Shown piece by piece: positions 57,651 through 64,000 of a stretch of DNA of 64,000 bases. Each line of letters starts with the position of its first letter. Position 1 is the stretch's first letter. Made by a program: the position numbers and the translations under genes. The notes below the pieces were generated by a model, which was not told the DNA's origin, did not search any database, and was given only the letters and a program-made list of their open reading frames with translations. The stretch comes from Sinorhizobium arboris LMG 14919 (lineage in GTDB: Bacteria; Pseudomonadota; Alphaproteobacteria; Rhizobiales; Rhizobiaceae). Location: the NCBI RefSeq assembly GCF_000427465.1, contig NZ_ATYB01000014.1, positions 3,289,058 to 3,353,057 of the forward strand, in the 5' to 3' direction.

Positions 57651-58427
57651 TCAATCGAGACGCATGGCGATGCCGTGCTCGGCCATGTGGCGCTTTGCCT
57701 CGCCGATGCTGTAGGTCCCGAAGTGGAAGATTGACGCGGCGAGCACGGCGGTCGCATGGCCGTCGCGGATGCCCTCGACCATATGGTCCAGCGTGCCGAC
57801 CCCGCCGGAGGCGATGACGGGAGCGCGAACCGCATCGGCAATCGCCCGTGTCAGGCTGATGTCGTAGCCGCTCTTCGTTCCGTCGCGGTCCATCGAGGTC
57901 AGAAGAATCTCGCCGGCGCCGAGGTCGACGACCTTGCGCGCAAATCCGATCGCGTCGATCCCTGTCGCCTGCCGCCCGCCATGGGTGAAGATTTCCCAGC
58001 GGTCCGCCTCTCCCGGCGTCGAGACTTTCTTCGCGTCGATGGCGACGACGATGCACTGGTCGCCGAACTTGTCGGCGGCCTCGGCGACGAATTCCGGATT
58101 CTTAACCGCCGCCGTGTTGATGGACACCTTGTCGGCGCCGGCAAGCAGGAGCTTGCGGATGTCGGAGACCTGGCGCACGCCGCCGCCGACGGTGAGCGGC
58201 ATGAAGCATTGCTCGGCGGTGCGGGCGACGACGTCGAAGATCGTATCGCGATTGTCGGAGGAAGCGGTGATGTCGAGGAAACAGAGCTCGTCTGCGCCGG
58301 CCGCGTCATAGGCGCGTGCCGCCTCCACAGGGTCGCCGGCATCGATCAGATCGACGAAGTTGACCCCCTTGACGACGCGGCCGTCCTTCACGTCGAGGCA
58401 GGGGATTACCCGGGCTTTCAGCGTCAT
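57651..58427 (-). CDS. hisF: Imidazole glycerol-phosphate synthase, cyclase subunit
   Basis: Takes ammonia from HisH and closes the imidazole ring, releasing AICAR. It has 258 residues in a TIM barrel. Catalytic Asp11 is in [14 protein letters not shown] and the second Asp is expected in VVAIDAKK. Phosphate-binding GGGVRQVSD and [11 protein letters not shown] flank the barrel. The ATG overlaps the hisA stop (ATGA). Confidence 0.96.
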   Translation of the reverse strand: MTLKARVIPCLDVKDGRVVKGVNFVDLIDAGDPVEAARAYDAAGADELCFLDITASSDNRDTIFDVVARTAEQCFMPLTVGGGVRQVSDIRKLLLAGADKVSINTAAVKNPEFVAEAADKFGDQCIVVAIDAKKVSTPGEADRWEIFTHGGRQATGIDAIGFARKVVDLGAGEILLTSMDRDGTKSGYDISLTRAIADAVRAPVIASGGVGTLDHMVEGIRDGHATAVLAASIFHFGTYSIGEAKRHMAEHGIAMRLD

Positions 58428-59170
58428 CGCATCTTCGCCTTTCTTGCTTCGCGGATGAGATTCAGGGCTTCCTTCGGATCGATCCGCCCGTCATAGAGCG
58501 CCCGGCCGGAGATCGCGCCTTCGAGCTTTTGCGCATCCGGTTCGGTCAGGCGGCGGATGTCGTCCATCGAGGCGAGGCCGCCCGAGGCGATGACCGGGAT
58601 CGAAACCGCGTCCGCGAGTTCGAGCGTCGAGGCCCAGTTGATGCCGGTCAGGATGCCGTCGCGGTCGATATCCGTATAGATGACCGCCGCGACGCCGGCA
58701 CCCTCGAACTTTCTGGCAAGCTCGATCACGCCGAGCTCGGAGGCTTCCGCCCAGCCCTCGACCGCGACCTTGCCGCCCTTGGCATCGATGCCGACCGCGA
58801 CCCGACCCGGGAACTTGCGGCAGGCTTCGATCACAAGCGCCGGATCGCGCACCGCGACGGTGCCGAGGATGACGCGCTTCAGTCCGCGCGAAAGCCAGTT
58901 CTCAATATGATCGAGCGTGCGGATGCCGCCGCCGAGCTGCACCGGGTTCTTCGTCGCCCTGAGGATTGCGTCGACCGCCGCACCGTTGACGGTCTCCCCG
59001 GCAAAGGCACCGTTCAGGTCGACCACGTGCAGCCATTCGAAGCCCTGCTCTTCGAAGGCGCGGGCCTGCGCAGCGGGGTCGGGATTATAGACCGTCGCCT
59101 GCTCCATATCGCCGAGCTTCAGTCGGACGCATTGCCCGTCTTTGAGGTCGATTGCGGGAAAGAGGATCAT
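58424..59170 (-). CDS. hisA: ProFAR isomerase
   Basis: Amadori isomerase of histidine synthesis acting on 5'-ProFAR. It has 248 residues, TIM barrel. The catalytic Asp is Asp8 in [14 protein letters not shown], and the second is expected in [13 protein letters not shown]. Phosphate loops are [12 protein letters not shown] and [12 protein letters not shown]. It lies 32 bases downstream of hisH and overlaps hisF. Confidence 0.96.
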   Translation of the reverse strand: MILFPAIDLKDGQCVRLKLGDMEQATVYNPDPAAQARAFEEQGFEWLHVVDLNGAFAGETVNGAAVDAILRATKNPVQLGGGIRTLDHIENWLSRGLKRVILGTVAVRDPALVIEACRKFPGRVAVGIDAKGGKVAVEGWAEASELGVIELARKFEGAGVAAVIYTDIDRDGILTGINWASTLELADAVSIPVIASGGLASMDDIRRLTEPDAQKLEGAISGRALYDGRIDPKEALNLIREARKAKMR

Positions 59171-59202
59171 GTGTTCGTCCGATCAGAAATGACGCGGCAG
59201 CT

Positions 59203-59853
59203 TCAGGGCTTCCAGCGCAGGAAATTCGAAATGAGGGCGAGGCCGAGGGCCTGGCTTTTTTCCGGGTGGAACTGCGAGCCCGCCATGTTGTCGCGCGCGA
59301 CGAAAGCCGTCACCGGACCGCCATAGTCCGCCTCCGCCACCACGTCCTCGGCGCGCGTTGCTGCGAGGTGGTAGGAATGGACGAAATAGGCGTGCAGACC
59401 GGTTTCGCCGGTCGGAATACCGTCGAAAAGCGCATGCGGGCGGCTGAGGTTAAGCGTGTTCCAGCCGATCTGCGGGATCTTGAGCGAGGGATCCTCGGGC
59501 GTCATTTCGACGACGTCGCCCGCAATCCAGCCGAATCCCTTCGTCACGGTTTTTTCGAGCCCGCGGGACGACATGAGCTGCATGCCGACGCAGATACCTA
59601 AGAAAGGCCGGCCGGCTTTCTCGACCGCCTCGGTCAGCGCATCCTCCATCCCCTCCACGGCGGCGAGCCCGCGGCGGCAATCGGCATAGGCACCGACACC
59701 CGGCAGCACGAGGCGGTCGGCCGTGGCCACTTTGTCCGGACTGTCGGTGAGATCGATTTCGGCCGCGATGCCGGCTTCGCGGGCGGCGCGCTCGAAGGCT
59801 TTGGTGGCCGAGCGCAGATTGCCCGATCCGTAGTCAATGATGGCGACCCGCAT
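59203..59853 (-). CDS. hisH: Imidazole glycerol-phosphate synthase, glutamine amidotransferase subunit
   Basis: Class I amidotransferase feeding ammonia to HisF. It has 216 residues. Nucleophile Cys88 lies in FLGICVGMQ, with the oxyanion region [11 protein letters not shown]. The catalytic His and Glu are in [11 protein letters not shown]. Its ATG overlaps the stop of the DUF2628 gene by one base (TGATG), so their translation is linked. Confidence 0.96.
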   Translation of the reverse strand: MRVAIIDYGSGNLRSATKAFERAAREAGIAAEIDLTDSPDKVATADRLVLPGVGAYADCRRGLAAVEGMEDALTEAVEKAGRPFLGICVGMQLMSSRGLEKTVTKGFGWIAGDVVEMTPEDPSLKIPQIGWNTLNLSRPHALFDGIPTGETGLHAYFVHSYHLAATRAEDVVAEADYGGPVTAFVARDNMAGSQFHPEKSQALGLALISNFLRWKP

Positions 59854-60329
59854 CAGCGCTCTCCATAGGATTCGAAAAAGCCGAGCCCCGCGGTGCCGGC
59901 CGGCCGTCCCGGGCTGGACCGATCGATCGACGGCAACGGCGCCGCATGTGTTTCATGGTCGGTGGACCCGGGACTCGAATAGTAGATTTCTTCGGCCGTC
60001 TCGAGATCGCGTGCCGGAACGACCGAACGAAGCGTCCAGTCGCGCGCCGAGAGCTTGCTCGCGATGAGAAGCGGCCCTTCGAGCGACACGATGAGGCCGA
60101 GCGCCAGATGGACGAGCAGCGCTGCGCCGAAGCCGCCCGGCATCGATGCCGAAAGAAGCAGCACGAACTGCAGAATGGCAACGGAGATTCCGATGAGCCA
60201 CGCGCGTTTGACGATGAGCCACGGGCCGGGGAAGAAGAAGGCGGTCCAGGAGAAGCCGTCGGCGATGAATCGCGCCCTTTCGTCGTCGGCCGGTGCGCCG
60301 GGCGGGGTCATGATCAGGTAGGAGGCCAT
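59853..60329 (-). CDS. DUF2628 membrane protein inside the his operon
   Basis: Small membrane protein of unknown function, 158 residues from ATG 60329 (the open frame extends to 60515, but the extension looks like non-coding). Two or three hydrophobic helices lie at about 25-80 ([20 protein letters not shown] and [13 protein letters not shown]), then [18 protein letters not shown]. The Pro-rich tail is variable. It lies between hisB and hisH, 25 bases after hisB and overlapping hisH, and is a known rhizobial neighbour of histidine genes. Confidence 0.85.
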   Translation of the reverse strand: MASYLIMTPPGAPADDERARFIADGFSWTAFFFPGPWLIVKRAWLIGISVAILQFVLLLSASMPGGFGAALLVHLALGLIVSLEGPLLIASKLSARDWTLRSVVPARDLETAEEIYYSSPGSTDHETHAAPLPSIDRSSPGRPAGTAGLGFFESYGER

Positions 60330-60354
60330 GGTCTTAAACCAGATACTGACCGGC

Positions 60355-60963
60355 TCAGGCGAGCGTCCCCTTGGTCGAGGGAACGCGTCCCGCCTGGCGC
60401 GGATCGATTTCGGTTGCCGTGCGGAGCACGCGGGCGACGGACTTGAAGCAGGTCTCGGCGACATGATGATTGTTGGCGCCGTAGATGTTCTGCACATGCA
60501 GCGTAATCCCGGCATGCTGGGCGAGCGCCTGGAAGAATTCGCGCACGAGCTCGGTGTCGAAGGTGCCGATCTTCGGCGACGTGAAGGTCACGTTCCAGAC
60601 GAGGAAGGGTCGACCGGACACGTCGACGGCAGCGCGCGTCATCGTCTCGTCCATGGCAAGGTCGATGGAGGCATAGCGGGTGATGCCGCGGCGATCGCCG
60701 AGCGCCTTGGCAAGCGCCTGACCGATAGCGATGCCGGTGTCCTCGACGGTGTGGTGATCGTCCACATGAAGGTCGCCCTCCGCCTTGATCTCCATGTCGA
60801 TCAGCGAATGGCGCGAGAGCTGGTCCAGCATATGGTCGAAGAAGCCGACGCCGGTCGCGATCTTCGATACCCCCGTCCCGTCGACATTGACGGAAACGGA
60901 TATGGCGGTTTCATTCGTCTTTCGCGAAACTTGGCCGGTGCGGCTCGGCGTCACGTCTGCCAT
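60355..60963 (-). CDS. hisB: Imidazoleglycerol-phosphate dehydratase
   Basis: Manganese enzyme dehydrating IGP to imidazole acetol phosphate. It has 202 residues from ATG 60963. It is the single-function form (no N-terminal histidinol phosphatase). Metal-binding motifs are [18 protein letters not shown] and [11 protein letters not shown], with [15 protein letters not shown] and GANNHHVAE. First gene of the minus-strand hisB-DUF2628-hisH-hisA-hisF-hisE-coaA run. Confidence 0.96.
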   Translation of the reverse strand: MADVTPSRTGQVSRKTNETAISVSVNVDGTGVSKIATGVGFFDHMLDQLSRHSLIDMEIKAEGDLHVDDHHTVEDTGIAIGQALAKALGDRRGITRYASIDLAMDETMTRAAVDVSGRPFLVWNVTFTSPKIGTFDTELVREFFQALAQHAGITLHVQNIYGANNHHVAETCFKSVARVLRTATEIDPRQAGRVPSTKGTLA

Positions 60964-61284
60964 CAGGCTCTCCTGTCTGCGCTCTCCGATGACTTTGGGC
61001 CCGCCGGGCTGTCGGAGCAACATCGTTTTCGGGCGGCGCGGAGAGAGGCGAAAAACCGCCATCGCTCTTCGTATTCCGCTACAGAGCCGCTCCATATCAG
61101 GGGAGGCTCGAAATATCCAGAACTGCGACGGAGATTCGGCCGGGCGCAACGGCGTGAAAAGGAAAGGCGCATGGACGCGGGTTCGCACATTTGCAATCGC
61201 GCGGCTGCGACTTACATAGGCCTCAAGCAACCAGGCTCATTGCGAGCCGCAAACCCCGGCTTCCCGGGCCCCATAGGTACTTTC
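60964..61284. promoter_or_regulatory. Divergent promoter region of the his operon and hslV
   Basis: A 321-base spacer between hisB and hslV. TTGCAA (61191-61196) and CTTACATA (61211-61218), separated by 14 bases, could be a heat-shock (RpoH-type) promoter of hslVU, though the spacing is short. I see no operator, riboswitch or attenuator, and no gene, in the rest. Confidence 0.3.
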
Positions 61285-61842
61285 ATGAGCGAACACAATC
61301 CTTACGGAACGATGCATGCAACCACCATCATCACGGTGCGCAAGGGCGGCAAGGTGGTAATGGCGGGCGACGGCCAGGTCAGCCTTGGCCAGACGGTTAT
61401 GAAGGGCAATGCCCGCAAGGTCCGCCGTCTGTCGAAGGGCGATGTGATCGCAGGCTTCGCCGGCGCGACGGCCGACGCCTTCACGCTTCTGGAAAGGCTG
61501 GAGGCGAAGCTCGAGCAATATCCCGATCAGCTGATGCGCGCGGCCGTGGAGCTCGCCAAAGACTGGCGCACGAATAAATATCTGCGCAATCTCGAGGCGA
61601 TGATGCTGGTTGCCGACAGAACGGTGACGCTGGCGATCACCGGCAATGGCGACGTTCTCGAGCCCGAGCACGGCACGATCGCCATCGGTTCGGGCGGCAA
61701 CTACGCCTTTGCCGCGGCGCGGGCGCTCATGGATAGCGAAAAGTCGGCCGAGGAGATCGCCCGCCGTGCCCTCGAAATCGCCGGCGACATCTGCGTCTAT
61801 ACCAATCACAACGTCGTCGTGGAGACGCTGGATGCGGAATGA
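61285..61842 (+). CDS. hslV: ATP-dependent protease subunit HslV (ClpQ)
   Basis: Peptidase of the HslVU heat-shock protease. It has 185 residues from ATG 61285. The catalytic Thr is Thr13 (or at least in [13 protein letters not shown]), then [22 protein letters not shown]. Most HslV proteins begin directly Met-Thr; here a 12-residue leader must be removed to expose the threonine. The end overlaps the GNAT gene by 11 bases. Confidence 0.95.
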   Translation: MSEHNPYGTMHATTIITVRKGGKVVMAGDGQVSLGQTVMKGNARKVRRLSKGDVIAGFAGATADAFTLLERLEAKLEQYPDQLMRAAVELAKDWRTNKYLRNLEAMMLVADRTVTLAITGNGDVLEPEHGTIAIGSGGNYAFAAARALMDSEKSAEEIARRALEIAGDICVYTNHNVVVETLDAE

Positions 61843-62350
61843 GCCGGCAGAGGTCAGCTTCGAGCGGGTGGATGAACGCCACCTGCCGATGCTCCTTGGC
61901 TGGCTCTCCGAGCCGCATGTCCGGCAGTGGTGGGGCGATCCGGATGTGGAACTCGGACTGATACGGGACGGTTGTGCGAGCGGCGAGGTCGAAGGTTTCG
62001 TCTTCCGCGTGGAGGGGAAGCCGGCCGGATATATCCAGTCCTGGATCCCGTCGGAATATGACGAGGAGCCCTGGGCCAAGGATCTGTCGATCGACACGCC
62101 GGGCGTCGACATCTTCATCGGCCCGCCCGAAATGACAGGCAGAGGCGTCGCCGCCAAGGCGCTCAGAGCCTTTGCCGCAAGATTGTTCGAAAACGGCGCC
62201 GCGCGCATCGTCATCGATCCGGACGCCGGCAACCGCCGCGCCGTCCGCGCCTATGCGAAGGCCGGTTTCGTGCCCTGTGGCGAATGGATAGACGAGTCCG
62301 GTCGAACCCTCCTGATGGAGCTCAAGCGGACGGAATTTGAGAGGAATTGA
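61832..62350 (+). CDS. GNAT family N-acetyltransferase
   Basis: Acetyltransferase of about 172 residues, ATG 61832. Motif A has [18 protein letters not shown], the acetyl-CoA loop, followed by [20 protein letters not shown]. The layout ([27 protein letters not shown]) is like the AAC(6')/IucB-like group. It starts inside hslV and ends at the hslU start, so it is co-translated with a protease. Substrate unknown; antibiotic resistance should not be assumed. Confidence 0.85.
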   Translation: MRNEPAEVSFERVDERHLPMLLGWLSEPHVRQWWGDPDVELGLIRDGCASGEVEGFVFRVEGKPAGYIQSWIPSEYDEEPWAKDLSIDTPGVDIFIGPPEMTGRGVAAKALRAFAARLFENGAARIVIDPDAGNRRAVRAYAKAGFVPCGEWIDESGRTLLMELKRTEFERN

Positions 62351-63657
62351 TGAGCAACTTTTCACCCAGAGAAATCGTGTCGGAGCTCGACCGCTTCATC
62401 ATTGGCCAGAAGGACGCGAAGCGCGCGGTCGCTATTGCGCTGCGCAACCGCTGGCGCCGTCAGCAGCTCAGCGACGAGTTGCGCGACGAGGTCATGCCCA
62501 AGAATATCCTGATGATCGGCCCGACCGGCGTCGGCAAGACGGAGATTTCCCGTCGTCTCGCCAAGCTCGCCGGCGCGCCCTTCGTCAAGGTGGAGGCCAC
62601 GAAATTCACGGAAGTCGGCTATGTCGGCCGCGATGTGGAGCAGATCGTGCGCGATCTTGTCGAGGTCGGCATCAGCCTGGTGCGCGAGAAGCGGCGCGCC
62701 GAAGTGAAGGCGAAGGCCCATCAGAACGCCGAGGAGAGGGTTCTCGATGCATTGGTCGGTGCCACCGCCTCGCCGGCAACCCGTGATTCCTTCCGCAGGA
62801 AGCTGCGCGCCAACGAACTCGACGACAAGGAGATCGAGATCGATATCGCCGATACCGGCGCGCCGGGCGGCGGCTTCGAGATCCCGGGAATGCCGGGCGC
62901 CAACATCGGCGTCCTCAACCTCTCGGAAATGTTCGGCAAGGCGCTCGGCGGCAGGACCAAGAAAATCAAGACGACGGTCAAGGACTCCTACGCGCTCCTG
63001 GTCAACGACGAGTCCGACAAGCTGCTCGACAACGAGCAGATCCAGCGCGAGGCGGTGGCGGCGGCGGAAAATGACGGCATCGTCTTCCTCGACGAGATCG
63101 ACAAGATAGCCACCCGCGAAGGCGGCATAGGTGCCGGCGTATCGCGCGAAGGCGTGCAACGCGATCTTCTGCCGCTGGTCGAGGGCACGACGGTGGCGAC
63201 GAAATACGGACCGGTGAAGACCGATCACATCCTCTTCATCGCGTCCGGTGCATTTCACGTCGCCAAACCATCGGATCTCCTGCCGGAGCTGCAGGGGCGC
63301 CTGCCGATCCGTGTCGAACTTCGCGCGCTCACCAAGGAGGATTTCCGCCGCATCCTGACGGAGACCGAGGCGAGCCTCATCCGCCAGTACAAGGCGCTGC
63401 TCGAGACCGAGGGCGTGGCGCTCGACTTCACCGAGGATGCAATCGATGCGCTTGCGGAGGTCGCGGTCCAACTCAACGCCAATGTCGAGAACATCGGCGC
63501 GCGGCGCCTGCAGACCGTGATGGAGCGTGTGCTCGACGATGTCTCCTTCAATGCGCCCGATCGTGGCGGTCAGGGGGTGACGATCGATGCCGACTACGTC
63601 CGTCAGCATGTCGGGGACCTCGCGGCCAACACCGATCTGTCGCGCTACATCCTGTGA
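62350..63657 (+). CDS. hslU: HslVU protease ATPase subunit HslU (ClpY)
   Basis: AAA+ unfoldase that feeds HslV. It has 435 residues from ATG 62350 behind GAGGAATTG (a TTG one codon earlier is less likely). Walker [10 protein letters not shown] lies at about 57-65, the pore loop is [10 protein letters not shown], Walker B is [11 protein letters not shown], and the intermediate domain is present. Its sensor-2 region and C-terminal [10 protein letters not shown] are typical. Ends with a strong terminator. Confidence 0.97.
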   Translation: MSNFSPREIVSELDRFIIGQKDAKRAVAIALRNRWRRQQLSDELRDEVMPKNILMIGPTGVGKTEISRRLAKLAGAPFVKVEATKFTEVGYVGRDVEQIVRDLVEVGISLVREKRRAEVKAKAHQNAEERVLDALVGATASPATRDSFRRKLRANELDDKEIEIDIADTGAPGGGFEIPGMPGANIGVLNLSEMFGKALGGRTKKIKTTVKDSYALLVNDESDKLLDNEQIQREAVAAAENDGIVFLDEIDKIATREGGIGAGVSREGVQRDLLPLVEGTTVATKYGPVKTDHILFIASGAFHVAKPSDLLPELQGRLPIRVELRALTKEDFRRILTETEASLIRQYKALLETEGVALDFTEDAIDALAEVAVQLNANVENIGARRLQTVMERVLDDVSFNAPDRGGQGVTIDADYVRQHVGDLAANTDLSRYIL

Positions 63658-63694
63658 CGCAGGCGTCGCAACGTCTCTGATCACCGAATTGTGG

Positions 63695-63728
63695 GGCGCC
63701 TGTCACTCGACAGGCGCCTTCATTTTTT
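63695..63728 (+). terminator. Intrinsic terminator of hslVU
   Basis: Perfect 10-base-pair stem GGCGCCTGTC/GACAGGCGCC with ACTC loop (63695-63718), followed by TTCATTTTTT. It lies 38 bases past the hslU stop. Confidence 0.93.
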
Positions 63729-63848
63729 CTAGACCGATCAGAGCCGTTAAGAATTAAGGCATCATTCCGACATGATCGTGCCTTAGGGGGCGCCGCCGAA
63801 CGGACGGGGCCCGCGGCTTCTTGGAAGAGTTCTACAGGAAAACAGACT

Positions 63849-64000
63849 TTGCGCCTTACCGCCTGCATGCTCGTGATCGCCACATTCTGCTTCGCCGCCG
63901 GGCCTTCGGCCGCGAGCGGGATCCTTGTCGTCCCGCAGGGCAATCGCCATGTCGAGCAGCCGGGCATTCCGGGCGCCTCGGTGCGCCGCACCAAGGCCGG
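63849..64000 (+). CDS. Secreted protein, possibly DUF1402 family (cut by right edge)
   Basis: Open from TTG 63849 to the window end without a stop. It begins RLTACMLVIATFCFAAGPSA, a Sec signal peptide with cleavage near GPSAASG; ATG 63867 is an alternative start. The mature start has VVPQGNRHVEQPGIPGAS, which resembles DUF1402 proteins of Rhizobiales. Only about 50 residues are visible, so the family call is tentative. AGGAAA precedes the TTG. Confidence 0.5.
   Translation, partial: MRLTACMLVIATFCFAAGPSAASGILVVPQGNRHVEQPGIPGASVRRTKA

Noticed and set aside
60355..61230. A longer N-terminus for HisB running to 61230
   Set aside because: It has no similarity to known HisB and would fill the promoter region; ATG 60963 gives the normal 202-residue protein.
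60964..61284. Histidine attenuator (leader peptide rich in His codons) before hisB
   Set aside because: No run of His codons or terminator/antiterminator pair was seen on the minus strand here.

Overview
The window is a gene-dense, GC-rich (about 62% by eye) piece of an alphaproteobacterial chromosome. The gene set and gene order (rho-hemJ-hemE, chvI/chvG(exoS), pckA, phaZ, divL, trpFBA-accD-folC, the his operon with coaA, hslVU) and the protein sequences point to a Sinorhizobium/Ensifer chromosome, most like S. meliloti or S. medicae. I see no phage, IS element, CRISPR array, rRNA or tRNA.

Layout. 1-2.9 kb: rho (cut by the left edge), hemJ and hemE on the minus strand. 2.9-3.3 kb: an AT-rich, DnaA-box-bearing spacer that matches the known alphaproteobacterial chromosomal origin next to hemE. 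3.3-7.2 kb: genes diverging to the right (PPDK regulator, maf, aroE, coaE, dnaQ). 7.4-8.6 kb: secB and fxsA on minus. 8.8-14.1 kb: a Tim44-domain gene, mltA, a Smr gene, a frameshifted XRE regulator, gyrB. 14.2-16.4 kb: nitroreductase and a gabD-type dehydrogenase. 16.6-26 kb: a catabolic island with a HpcH aldolase, an unusual tandem-winged-helix GntR regulator, a UxaA-family dehydratase, an aldo-keto reductase, a ribose-type ABC transporter and a zinc dehydrogenase; it reads as an uptake and non-phosphorylative degradation route for a sugar or deoxysugar. 26-34.5 kb: phaZ, a DUF2852 gene, a YgjP-like metallopeptidase, trpFBA, accD, folC.

34.5-52.4 kb is almost all minus strand: trxA, addA/addB (double-strand break repair), murU plus a TsaE-AmgK fusion (tRNA modification plus cell-wall recycling), divL (histidine-kinase-like, with Tyr at the phosphoacceptor position), ahcY, then HPr, EIIA-Man and HPr kinase running into the chvG/chvI two-component system. 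52.7-56.2 kb, plus strand: pckA, arfB, a BON-LysM gene, an AlkB-like gene. 56.3-61 kb, minus: coaA-hisE-hisF-hisA-hisH-DUF2628-hisB, with four-base or one-base overlaps at several junctions. 61.3 kb to the end, plus: hslV, a GNAT gene wedged between the protease subunits, hslU, and the start of a secreted protein cut by the right edge.

The non-coding content is informative. Four parS-like (ParB-binding) sites lie at 1278, 4900, 28083 and 54348, two of them on either side of the origin. There is a long perfect operator-type palindrome upstream of ahcY, an AT-rich operator island before pckA, a dyad before phaZ, several clear intrinsic terminators and two kinds of dispersed palindromic repeat. 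The features most worth a second look are the sugar island with its double-winged-helix regulator, DivL with its acceptor tyrosine, the TsaE-AmgK/MurU pair, the parS cluster, and the single-base frameshift in the XRE gene.
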